From Streptomyces fradiae ATCC 10745 = DSM 40063 (GTDB lineage: Bacteria > Actinomycetota > Actinomycetes > Streptomycetales > Streptomycetaceae): a DNA stretch of 64,000 nt. How positions within the stretch are numbered: position 1 is the stretch's first letter; each line of letters opens with the position of its first letter. Below, in pieces: positions 15,730 through 22,766 of this stretch. Below the pieces are notes generated by a model. It searched no databases, was not told where the DNA came from, and saw only the letters and a program-made list of their open reading frames with translations. A program made the position numbers and the translations under genes. Location of the stretch: the NCBI RefSeq assembly GCF_008704425.1, contig NZ_CP023696.1:3024501-3088500 (forward strand), read 5' to 3'.

Positions 15730-17121
15730 TCAGGGCGCGGCCGGCCTCCCCTCGCCGTACAGCCACGTGTCCCACAGCGCGGTCAGGTCCCGGCCCGTCT
15801 CCTCCTCCACGTACGCGGTGAAGTCGTCCGTCGAGGCGGTGCCGTGCCGGTGCTCGGCCGCCCATCCGCGCAGCAGCGCGAAGAACGCCACGTCGCCGAC
15901 GGCCCGTCGGACCTGGTGGAGGACCATCGCGCCCCGGCCGTACACCGGCGGCCCCGAGATGTCCGCGGCGGTCGGCGGCTCGGCGGGCGGGAACGCCCAG
16001 TTGTCCTCGTCGGCGAAGGCCGCGTCGAAGCTGTCCCGCACCGGTGTGCCCTCGAAGTCCTCCGCGTACAGCCACTCCGCGTACTGGGCGAAGCCCTCGT
16101 TCAGCCACATGTCCCGCCACGTGGCGGGCGAGACCGAGTCGCCGTACCACTGGTGGGCCAGTTCGTGGACGAGGATGCCGGGGGTGAACAGGTCCTCGGG
16201 GACGACCGGCCGGGTCTGCGTCTCCAGGGCGTACGCCGCGTCGCCCGCGCGCTCCACGACGACCCCGGCGGAGGAGAACGGGTACGGGCCGAACCGCTCC
16301 GCCAGCCAGTCCAGGAGCTCCGGCACCCGCGCCGCCAGCGGGGCGGCCCGGCGGGTGACGGTCCGGTCGGTCGCCGTGACGACGGGCACCCCGGCCGCGG
16401 TGCGGGCCGTGGTGACGTCGAACCGGCCGACGGCGACCGTCGCCAGGTAGCTCGCCATCGGCTCGGTGGTCCGCCAGGTGGTGGTCGTGCGTCCGTCCCG
16501 CGTCACCGCGCGGCCCGGCTGCCCGTTGGTGACGGCCCGGTAGCCGGCCGGGACGGTGAGGGTGACGGTGTAGGTCGCCTTGTCGGACGGGTGGTGGTTG
16601 CCGGGGAACCACGCCATGGACCCGGTCGGCTGGCCCAGGGCGACGGCGCCGTCCGCCGTCCGCAGCCACCCCTCCTCGGAGCCGTCCGGATCGGTGATCG
16701 TGCGCGGGGAGCCGGTGTAGCGGACGACGGCGCGGAAGGCCGCCCCGTCCTCGATGTCGGCGCGGGGCCGGAGGGTCACCTCGTTCCCGGCCCGCTGGAC
16801 GGAGGCCGGTTCGCCGTCGACGGTGGCCCCCTCGACGGTGAGCCCGGCCAGGTCCAGACGGAAGGCGCTCAGGTCCTGGGTGGCGCGGGCGGTGATCTCG
16901 GCGGCGCCGTCGAGGCGGCCGGTGGCCGGGTCGTAGGCGACGGTCAGGGCGTAGTGGCGCACGTCGTAGCCGCCGTTGCCCAGGCGCGGGAAGTACGGGT
17001 CGCGCAGCCCGGCGGCGCCCGGCGTGCCCGTGACACCACCCGAGCACCCGGCCGCCGGCACCAGCAGCAGCGCGGCGAGCCCCGCGCGGACCAGCCGCCG
17101 CGCCCTCGTCCCATGGATCAC
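15730..17121 (-). CDS. Secreted M1-family zinc metallopeptidase lipoprotein
   Basis: A 463-residue aminopeptidase-N-like protein. The signal peptide ends in a lipobox, LVPAAGCSGG, so it should be lipidated outside the membrane. The M1 beta-domain is residues about 40-240. The zinc motif is HELAHQWYGDS with the third ligand in MWLNEGFAQYAEWL, 18 residues on. The exopeptidase motif appears as YALETQTRPV rather than the classical GAMEN, so the peptide preference may differ. The C-terminus ends after the catalytic domain, shorter than 850-residue PepN. It lies beside hbpS on the same strand with a 69-bp gap. Confidence 0.88.
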   Translation of the reverse strand: MIHGTRARRLVRAGLAALLLVPAAGCSGGVTGTPGAAGLRDPYFPRLGNGGYDVRHYALTVAYDPATGRLDGAAEITARATQDLSAFRLDLAGLTVEGATVDGEPASVQRAGNEVTLRPRADIEDGAAFRAVVRYTGSPRTITDPDGSEEGWLRTADGAVALGQPTGSMAWFPGNHHPSDKATYTVTLTVPAGYRAVTNGQPGRAVTRDGRTTTTWRTTEPMASYLATVAVGRFDVTTARTAAGVPVVTATDRTVTRRAAPLAARVPELLDWLAERFGPYPFSSAGVVVERAGDAAYALETQTRPVVPEDLFTPGILVHELAHQWYGDSVSPATWRDMWLNEGFAQYAEWLYAEDFEGTPVRDSFDAAFADEDNWAFPPAEPPTAADISGPPVYGRGAMVLHQVRRAVGDVAFFALLRGWAAEHRHGTASTDDFTAYVEEETGRDLTALWDTWLYGEGRPAAP

Positions 17122-17190
17122 CCGGCGATCCTAAGCGGGCGCCCGGCCGCCGCCCGGCCGGCGCCCGCCTCACACCCGTACGCCGCCGGT

Positions 17191-17769
17191 TCAGTCGGTG
17201 GTGAGCACGGCGGCGCCGGCCCGCGCGTACTTCTCGTCCAGGGCGCCACTCGGGGCGCCGGCCACTCCGATGCCCGCGACGGGCGTGCCGTCGGCGGCCA
17301 CCGGGACGCCGCCGCCGAGGAAGAGGGTGCCGGGGATGTCCTTGAGGTTCGGCGTCGACTCCAGGCGCTTGACCAGCTCGGAGGTCGGAGCGTTCCAGGA
17401 GGCGGCGGTGTACGCCTTGCGCTCGGCCGACTGGTACGACTGCGGGCCGGCGCCGTCGCCGCGCAGGACCGCGATGGTGTTGCCGTTGCGGTCCACGACG
17501 GCGACCGTGACCCGCTGGCCGTCCTCGCGGGCGGCCTTCAGGGCGGCCTGCGCGGCGCGCGCGGCGGCGTCGGCGGTGAGGTGGCGGGTCCGGTGCGTGT
17601 CCCGCTCGGCGACGGCGGAGGCCGGGGCGGCCGTCCGGGCCCGCTGCGGGGCGTCCGGCGCGGAGGCGGTGGCGGAGACGGCGCCGAACGTGCCGGCGCC
17701 GAGGGCGGCCGCGACGAGGGCGCCGGTCAGGAGGCGGGTGCCGCGGGTGTGCTGGCGGTGGGCTGCCAT
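17191..17769 (-). CDS. hbpS: Secreted haem-binding HbpS/GlcG-family sensor protein
   Basis: A 192-residue protein with a signal peptide (MAAHRQHTRGTRLLTGALVA, cleavage near ATASA) and a GlcG/HbpS domain. The domain carries LTADAAARAAQAALKAARED, VAVVDRNGNTIAVLRGD, YQSAERKAYTAASW and the glycine-rich GTLFLGGGVPV plus GIGVAGAPSG. In streptomycetes HbpS is an extracellular haem-binding octamer that gates the SenS/SenR system in response to redox stress and haem. The divergent senS-senR pair next door strongly supports this role. The start is MAAHRQ; an upstream ATG adds a long unconvincing stretch. Confidence 0.86.
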   Translation of the reverse strand: MAAHRQHTRGTRLLTGALVAAALGAGTFGAVSATASAPDAPQRARTAAPASAVAERDTHRTRHLTADAAARAAQAALKAAREDGQRVTVAVVDRNGNTIAVLRGDGAGPQSYQSAERKAYTAASWNAPTSELVKRLESTPNLKDIPGTLFLGGGVPVAADGTPVAGIGVAGAPSGALDEKYARAGAAVLTTD

Positions 17770-17924
17770 GGGTGCTCCAGGGTCTCGGGGGGAGGGCCGG
17801 TCGGCCGCTGCGGTACCTCCACGATCCCGCCGCGGCCCGCCGCCCCGCGTCGCCGGAGGGGGCGACGGGAGCGTCAGCCGATCGGTTGATGCCGCATGGC
17901 GCGCGCGGGCGGAGGATGGGGAGC

Positions 17925-19367
17925 GTGACGCACAGGGACACACCGGAGCGCCCGCGTCGGGCCGCCCCGGCCCACCCGGCCGGGGCGGCGGCGGGGGCGG
18001 CTGCCGGGGGGAGGGCCGGGGCGGCGGCCGGGGCGAGTACCGGTACGGCGGCCGGGGGGAGGGCCGGGGCGGCGGCCGGGGCGAGTACCGGTACGGCGGC
18101 CGGGGGAAGGGCCGGGACGGCGGCCGGGGGAAGGGCCGGGACGGCGGCCGGGGGAAGGGCCGGGGCGGCGGCCGGCGACGCGGACGCCCGCCTGCTGGCG
18201 CGGGTCATGCACGTCGCGTTCTTCCTGCTGCTCGCCGCCTCCCTGGCCCGGTACCTGCTGCGCCACCCCTGGGACGGCACGGCCGGCTGGGTCGTCGCGC
18301 TCTCCGCGGTCCTGGCCGCGCTGTACGTCCTCGGCCCCGGCGCCGGGTCCCCGGCGGAGCCCCCCGCGCGGCGCGGCCGGGTGTGGCTGGCCGCCGTCGT
18401 GGCGGTGTGGCTGGTCCTGGTGGTCGTGGCGCCGAGCTTCGCGCTGTGCGCCGTACCCCTGCTGTACACGGGGCTGCGGCTGCTGCCGCCACGCGCCGCG
18501 CTGGTGCTGGTGGCCCTGCTGACGCTGTTCGTGGTGGTCGCCCTGCAGAAGCTGGCGGACGCAGGGGTCGACCCCATGCTGCTGATCGCCCCGCCCGCGG
18601 CGGCCGCCATCGCGACGGCCGTGTTCCTGCACGCCCAGCGGCAGGCCGGCCGGCAGCGGGCGCTCATCGGGGACCTGCTGCGCACCCGCCGCGAGCTGGC
18701 CGCGACCGAGCGGCGCGAGGGCACCCTCGCGGAGCGGCAGCGGCTGTCCATGGAGATCCACGACACCCTCGCCCAGGGCCTGTCCAGCCAGCGGATGCTG
18801 CTCCAGGCCGCCGACCGCACCTGGGACACCGACCCCGGGGCGGCGCGCCGCCATGTGCGGGCCGCCGCGTCCATCGCCGAGCACAACCTCGCCGAGGCCC
18901 GCCGCTTCGTCCACGACCTGGCGCCCGCCGACCTGGCCGCGAGCGGCGGCGACCTGGCGACCGCGCTGCGGGCCCTCGCCGCCCGCGAGACGGGCGCCGC
19001 GCTCCGGGTGCGGTTCCACGCCGAGGGCGAGGGCGGTCCGCTGCCCGGACGGGTGGCGTCGGCGCTGCTGCGGATCGCCCAGGGCGCCCTGGCGAACGTC
19101 CGGGAGCACGCCGGTGCCACCACCGCCGCAGTGACCCTGACCCGGCTGGACGACCAGGTGGTGCTGGACGTGGCGGACGACGGCCGCGGCTTCGACGCGC
19201 CGGACGCCCCGCGGGAGCCCGGCGGGGGCGTGCGCGGCCACGGTCTGCCCGCGATGCGCGCCCGCGCGGCGGCGCTGGGCGGCGTCCTGAACGTGGAGTC
19301 CGCGCCGGGCGAGGGCACGGTCCTGTCCGTATCGATCCCCTTGGGAGCGGCCCCCCGTGACACCTGA
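17925..19367 (+). CDS. senS: Membrane histidine kinase SenS
   Basis: A 480-residue sensor kinase of the NarL/DesK class. It starts at GTG 17925, 9 bp after GGAGG. Residues about 18-85 are an Ala/Gly/Arg tandem repeat. Five membrane helices follow (about 90-235), starting HVAFFLLLAASLARYLL. The HisKA_3 phosphorylation site is RQRLSMEIHDTLAQGLSSQR, and the ATPase G1 loop is VLDVADDGRGFD with RGHGLPAMRARA. In S. reticuli and S. coelicolor SenS is activated through extracellular HbpS and phosphorylates SenR to switch on oxidative-stress genes. It is divergent from hbpS with a 155-bp gap containing CCGATCGG, and overlaps senR by 11 bp. Confidence 0.87.
   Translation: MTHRDTPERPRRAAPAHPAGAAAGAAAGGRAGAAAGASTGTAAGGRAGAAAGASTGTAAGGRAGTAAGGRAGTAAGGRAGAAAGDADARLLARVMHVAFFLLLAASLARYLLRHPWDGTAGWVVALSAVLAALYVLGPGAGSPAEPPARRGRVWLAAVVAVWLVLVVVAPSFALCAVPLLYTGLRLLPPRAALVLVALLTLFVVVALQKLADAGVDPMLLIAPPAAAAIATAVFLHAQRQAGRQRALIGDLLRTRRELAATERREGTLAERQRLSMEIHDTLAQGLSSQRMLLQAADRTWDTDPGAARRHVRAAASIAEHNLAEARRFVHDLAPADLAASGGDLATALRALAARETGAALRVRFHAEGEGGPLPGRVASALLRIAQGALANVREHAGATTAAVTLTRLDDQVVLDVADDGRGFDAPDAPREPGGGVRGHGLPAMRARAAALGGVLNVESAPGEGTVLSVSIPLGAAPRDT
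17983..18178 (+). repeat. In-frame Ala/Gly-coding tandem repeat in senS
   Basis: Interleaved copies of a unit built on GGCCGGGGCGGCGGCCGGGG and GCGAGTACCGGTACGGCGGCC run for about 195 bp. They translate as AGAAAGG- and AGASTGTAAGGR-like text inside the cytoplasmic N-terminus of SenS. The copies are near identical at DNA level, which suggests recent expansion. Confidence 0.85.
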
Positions 19368-20064
19368 AGAGACCCCGACCGGCCCGACCGGTCCCACCGG
19401 CCCGACGGGCCCCACCGGCCCGGCAGGCCCGGCGGGGCCCGCCGGCCCGATCCGCGTCCTCCTCTGCGACGACCACGCCGTGGTGCGCGCCGGGCTGCTC
19501 GCCCTGCTGGGCAGCGAGCCGGGCATCGAGGTGGCCGGCGAGGCGGGCAGCGGAGAGGAGGCGGTCGCCCGCGCGGCGCGGCTGCGGCCCGACGTGGTGC
19601 TGATGGACCTCCAGCTGGGCCCCGGCATGGACGGCGTGGAGGCCACCCGCCGGATCGCCTCCCCTGAGGTCCGGGTCCTCGTCCTCACCACGTACGACAC
19701 GGACGCCGACGTCACCCGCGCCATCGACGCGGGGGCCACCGGCTACCTCCTCAAGGCGGAGCGCCCGGAGGAGCTGTTCGCCGCGATCCGTGCCGCCGCC
19801 CAGGGGCGCACGGCCCTGTCCGCGCCGGTCGCCGGCCGCGTCATGGACCGGGTGCGCGGGGTGGCCGGGCCCGCCCTGACGGCCCGGGAGCGCGACATCC
19901 TCGGCCAGCTCGCACGCGGACTCGGCAACCGAGAGATCGCGCGCGCCCTCTTCATCAGCGAGGCGACGGTCAAGACCCATCTGGGCCGCATCTACACGAA
20001 GCTCGGCGTCGACACCCGCGCGGGCGCCGTGGCGGTCGCCAAGGAGCAGCGCCTCCTGACCTGA
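19357..20064 (+). CDS. senR: Response regulator SenR (NarL/LuxR class)
   Basis: A 235-residue regulator. The receiver domain spans about 32-150, with acidic pocket CDDH, phosphorylation site Asp84 in VVLMDLQL, and LVLTTYDTD then GYLLKAE. The LuxR-type helix-turn-helix is near the C-terminus: LTARERDILGQLARGLGNREI and SEATVKTHLGRIYTKLGV. Before the receiver, residues 8-31 are a collagen-like Gly-Pro-Thr/Gly-Pro-Ala repeat, odd for this family. It starts at GTG within the last codons of senS, so the pair is translationally coupled. SenR targets in streptomycetes include hbpS itself and catalase-peroxidase genes. Confidence 0.87.
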   Translation: MTPEETPTGPTGPTGPTGPTGPAGPAGPAGPIRVLLCDDHAVVRAGLLALLGSEPGIEVAGEAGSGEEAVARAARLRPDVVLMDLQLGPGMDGVEATRRIASPEVRVLVLTTYDTDADVTRAIDAGATGYLLKAERPEELFAAIRAAAQGRTALSAPVAGRVMDRVRGVAGPALTARERDILGQLARGLGNREIARALFISEATVKTHLGRIYTKLGVDTRAGAVAVAKEQRLLT

Positions 20065-20084
20065 CCCCCGCCCCCGCGCCGCCC

Positions 20085-20165
20085 CGGGCCGCCGGTCCAC
20101 CAACGCCGGTCCACCACCGGCCGGTCCACCACCGGCAGGCCCGTCACCGCCGGTCCACCACCGCC
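20085..20165. repeat. Short tandem repeats of CCGGTCCACCA
   Basis: Five close copies of CCGGTCCACC(A/C) lie between senR and the next gene on the same strand. Non-coding; no hairpin terminator was recognised. Confidence 0.65.
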
Positions 20166-20202
20166 GGACGCGGCGCCCCGGGGACGTGACACCATCGCGT
20201 AC

Positions 20203-20703
20203 GTGCTCGACATCGGCTACTCCCTCTCGCGTCGCTTCCCCGACCCCCCGCAGACCGACTACCGGCGGGCCGACGTGCACGCCCTGCGCCACGACCTGTT
20301 CTGCGGGGACGTGTACCTGGCGGACACCGAGACCGACCGGGAGGTGGCCACCGCCTGGGGGTGGGTGCCGGTACTGGACTTCGCGTGGGCGCTGTGCGAC
20401 ACCGTGGAGCGCCTCGACCGCGACCCCCTCGGCAGCCGCTCGGCGCGGCCCCAGTACGCCGAGATCGACTTCACCGAGTCCACCGACCGGATGCTGTTCG
20501 AGCGCCGCTTCGGGTGGGTGGACGTGGAGGCCGACTGGATGCCCGGCGACGAGCCGCCGCTCACCTTCGGCCACGCGGTGCTGCGCCGGGAGGCGCGGGA
20601 CTTCCTGCACGACCTGATCGCCGACCTGGTCGACCTGCACGAGGGCCTCGCCGACAACCCCGCCGTGTGGGACCTCCAGGCCCGCTTCCCGCGCATGCCC
20701 TGA
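20203..20703 (+). CDS. Uncharacterised acidic protein, streptomycete-type
   Basis: A 166-residue soluble protein, rich in Asp, Arg and Trp. It has no signal peptide or membrane helix. Features seen are RRADVHALRHDLFCGDVYL, WGWVPVLDFAWALCD, TESTDRMLFERRFGWVDVE and a C-terminal helix FLHDLIADLVDLHEGLADNP. The pattern of conserved aromatic and acidic residues looks like a real domain, but I do not recognise the family. The start is GTG at 20203 and there is no clear ribosome site, so a leaderless mRNA is possible. Its third-position GC bias supports coding. Confidence 0.72.
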   Translation: MLDIGYSLSRRFPDPPQTDYRRADVHALRHDLFCGDVYLADTETDREVATAWGWVPVLDFAWALCDTVERLDRDPLGSRSARPQYAEIDFTESTDRMLFERRFGWVDVEADWMPGDEPPLTFGHAVLRREARDFLHDLIADLVDLHEGLADNPAVWDLQARFPRMP

Positions 20704-20822
20704 CGGCCGGCGCACCGCCCGCCCGCGGGCCCGCGCACCGGTTCTCGAACTCCCTTGACCTCGACCGCGCTTGAGGAAGGAAGCTGCCTCGTGCACGCCG
20801 CCGCACGAGACAGGAGCCCCTC

Positions 20823-21821
20823 ATGCACGCCGTCCGCCTGCACGCCTTCGGTCCCGCCGGGAACCTGACGTACGAGGAGGTCCCGGACCCCGTGCCGGGC
20901 CCCGGCCAGGTCCGCGTCGTGGTCGCCGCCGCGGGGGTCCACCTCCTCGACACGGCACTGCGCGAGGGCATGCCGGGCCCGTTCGGCGGCCCCGCCGACC
21001 TGCCGACCGTCCCCGGCCGCGAGGTCGCCGGCACGGTGGACGCGCTCGGCGAGGGCGCCGACCCGTCCTGGCTCGGCCGCCGCGTCGTCGCCCACCTGGG
21101 CGCCGCCCCCGGCGGCTACGCGGAGCTGGCCGTCACCGGCGCGGACCGCCTCCACCCGGTCCCGGACGGTCTGGACGAGGCGGCGGCCGTCGCCATGATC
21201 GGCACGGGCCGCACGGCGATGGGGATCGTCCGGTTCGCCGAGCCGGGCCGAGGCGACGTGGTCGTCGTCCCGGCGGCGGCGGGCGGCATCGGCACCCTCC
21301 TCGTGCAGTACGCGAAGAACGCCGGGGCCACCGTCCTCGGCCTCGCGGGCGGCCCCGCCAAGACCGCCCTCGTGCTGGCCAACGGCGCGGACGCCGCGAT
21401 CGACTACACCCGCCCCGGCTGGGCGCGGGAGGCGCGCGCGTGGCTCGGCGGGCGGCGGGCGGCGGTCGTGTACGACTCCGTGGGCGGCGACCTCGGCCGC
21501 GAGGCGGTCGGCCTGCTCGGCGAGGGCGGCCGGCACATCGTCTTCGGCTGGTCCAGCCAGGGCGTCCGGGACGGCGGGCCGCTGGTCCTCACGGAGGAGG
21601 AGCAGGCCGCGCGGGGGATCACCTCGCGGCAGGTGCTCGGCCGGGCCATGCTCGACCGGGCGGGCGGGGACGTACGGGTGCTGGAGACCCGCGCCCTGGC
21701 GGAGGCCGCCGCCGGCCGCCTCCGCCCGGCCGTCCAGCGCTTCCCGCTGCGGGAGGCGGCCCGGGCCCACCGCGCCCTGGAGACCCGCGGCACGACGGGC
21801 AAGGTCGTCCTGGTCCCGTGA
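20823..21821 (+). CDS. Zinc-independent quinone oxidoreductase-like dehydrogenase (MDR superfamily)
   Basis: A 332-residue NADP-dependent enzyme of the medium-chain dehydrogenase/reductase group. The GroES-like domain is residues 1-120 (PVPGPGQVRVVVAAAGVHLL, PGREVAGTVDALG). The Rossmann nucleotide loop is VVVPAAAGGIGTLLVQYAKN near residue 150. The Cys and His ligands of the zinc-containing alcohol dehydrogenases are missing, so it belongs to the quinone oxidoreductase branch. The end GTTGKVVLVP is typical. It starts at ATG after an AGGAGC site. The substrate is unknown. Confidence 0.88.
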   Translation: MHAVRLHAFGPAGNLTYEEVPDPVPGPGQVRVVVAAAGVHLLDTALREGMPGPFGGPADLPTVPGREVAGTVDALGEGADPSWLGRRVVAHLGAAPGGYAELAVTGADRLHPVPDGLDEAAAVAMIGTGRTAMGIVRFAEPGRGDVVVVPAAAGGIGTLLVQYAKNAGATVLGLAGGPAKTALVLANGADAAIDYTRPGWAREARAWLGGRRAAVVYDSVGGDLGREAVGLLGEGGRHIVFGWSSQGVRDGGPLVLTEEEQAARGITSRQVLGRAMLDRAGGDVRVLETRALAEAAAGRLRPAVQRFPLREAARAHRALETRGTTGKVVLVP

Positions 21822-21838
21822 CCGCCCCGGGCCCGCCG

Positions 21839-22312
21839 CTACCGGGCGCCCAGCTCCGCCAGGGCCTCGTCGGTCAGCCGGTAGACGGTCCACTCGTCCT
21901 GCGGGCGGGCGCCCAGGGCCTTGTAGAAGTTGATCGACGGGGTGTTCCAGTTCAGCACCGACCACTCCAGCCGCTCGTACCCGCGCTCCACGCAGATCCG
22001 CGCCAGCTCCCGCAGCAGCGCCTTCCCGTGGCCGCCGCCGCGCGCCTCGGGGCGCACGTACAGGTCCTCCAGGTAGATGCCGTGCACACCGCGCCAGGTG
22101 GAGAAGTTCAGGAACCACAGCGCGAAGCCGACGACCTCGCCCGCCTCGTCCTCGGCGATGTGGGCGTACGCCGCGGGCCGCTCCCCGAACAGCGCCTCGC
22201 GGAGGTGCTCCTCGGTGGCCCGCACCTCGTGCAGCGCCTTCTCGTACTCGGCGAGGTCGCGGATCATGGCATGGATGACCGGCACGTCGGCCGGGGCAGC
22301 GCTACGAATCAT
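21839..22312 (-). CDS. GNAT-family N-acetyltransferase (spermidine/diamine-type)
   Basis: A 157-residue acetyltransferase. It resembles the diamine acetyltransferase (SSAT) branch: MIRSAAPADVPVIHAMIRDL, LAEYEKALHEV, HGIYLEDLYVRPEARGGGHG (CoA pyrophosphate loop) and RLEWSVLNWNTPSINFYKALG. Members acetylate polyamines, thialysine or other amines. The start is the ATG before IRSAAPA. It lies 17 bp from the convergent MDR gene and about 200 bp from tRNA-Thr, on the same strand as the tRNA. Confidence 0.87.
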   Translation of the reverse strand: MIRSAAPADVPVIHAMIRDLAEYEKALHEVRATEEHLREALFGERPAAYAHIAEDEAGEVVGFALWFLNFSTWRGVHGIYLEDLYVRPEARGGGHGKALLRELARICVERGYERLEWSVLNWNTPSINFYKALGARPQDEWTVYRLTDEALAELGAR

Positions 22313-22420
22313 GCCCCCAGCCTGCCACTCGCCCACCGCCCGCCCCACCGGGCCCCCGCCGGTGACGCGGGGCACCCTCCCGGCGGCGCTTCCCCGCTCC
22401 GGCGACGCCCCGTGCCCGTC

Positions 22421-22467
22421 CGCCGGAGCGGGGGTCCCGCCGGAGCGGGGGTCCCGCCGGAGCGGGG
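22421..22467. repeat. Three tandem copies of a 17-bp repeat
   Basis: CGCCGGAGCGGGGGTCC begins at 22421, 22438 and 22455 (the last copy diverges). It lies between the GNAT gene and the tRNA-Thr terminator. Non-coding. Confidence 0.75.
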
Positions 22468-22474
22468 AAGGAAA

Positions 22475-22504
22475 AGGACCCCCGGCCGCGTGGCCGGGGG
22501 TCCT
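22475..22504 (-). terminator. Intrinsic terminator of tRNA-Thr
   Basis: On the minus strand AGGACCCCCGGCC and GGCCGGGGGTCCT form a 13-bp stem with a 4-base loop, followed directly by TTTTCC. It begins 6 bp after the tRNA 3' end. Confidence 0.85.
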
Positions 22505-22509
22505 CCAGG

Positions 22510-22583
22510 AGCCGCCTGTCGGAATCGAACCGACGACCTCAAGATTACAAGTCAAGCGCTCTAGCCAACTGAGCTAAGGCGGC
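22510..22583 (-). tRNA. tRNA-Thr, anticodon UGU
   Basis: A complete 74-nt cloverleaf on the minus strand. The acceptor stem is GCCGCCT/AGGCGGC and the D stem GCTC/GAGC. The anticodon loop CTTGTAA gives anticodon TGT. The T arm is GTCGG-TTCGATT-CCGAC. The discriminator base is T and CCA is not encoded. In the anticodon stem positions 28-42 and 29-41 are U opposite U, an unusual pair of mismatches. Confidence 0.95.
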
Positions 22584-22693
22584 AGCCCGGTCAGTGTAAC
22601 CAACCCCCAAGGCGGCGAAGGTGAGAATTCCGATCGCCCCGGACTGCTGACACATCCCTTCCGGCCAGGTAGCGTCACCGGGAAGTTCACCTC

Positions 22694-22707
22694 GGTGGAC
22701 TGGACAC
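22694..22707. promoter_or_regulatory. Possible dre-like site upstream of msiK
   Basis: GGTGGACTGGACAC shares 10 of 14 positions with the nagKA dre site of this window (AGTGGACTAGACCT). It lies 60 bp upstream of the msiK start. Weak but suggestive. Confidence 0.4.
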
Positions 22708-22766
22708 ACATCCCTCCTTTACTCGGATCGTCCGGCACGTTCCTGCCGGTGAAGGGACCCATCACC

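Noticed and set aside
15668..19363. A 1231-codon minus-strand open frame opposite hbpS, senS and part of the M1 gene
   Set aside because: It is a shadow caused by high GC; it contains no coherent fold and clashes with strongly supported genes.
22309..22577. Small ORFs across tRNA-Thr (for example a peptide with GIEPTTSRLQVKRSSQLS)
   Set aside because: This is the familiar spurious antisense translation of a tRNA gene; the cloverleaf explains the conservation.
22510..22583. tRNA-Thr as an integration (att) site
   Set aside because: No integrase, no flanking duplicated tRNA 3' end and no island genes are present in the window.
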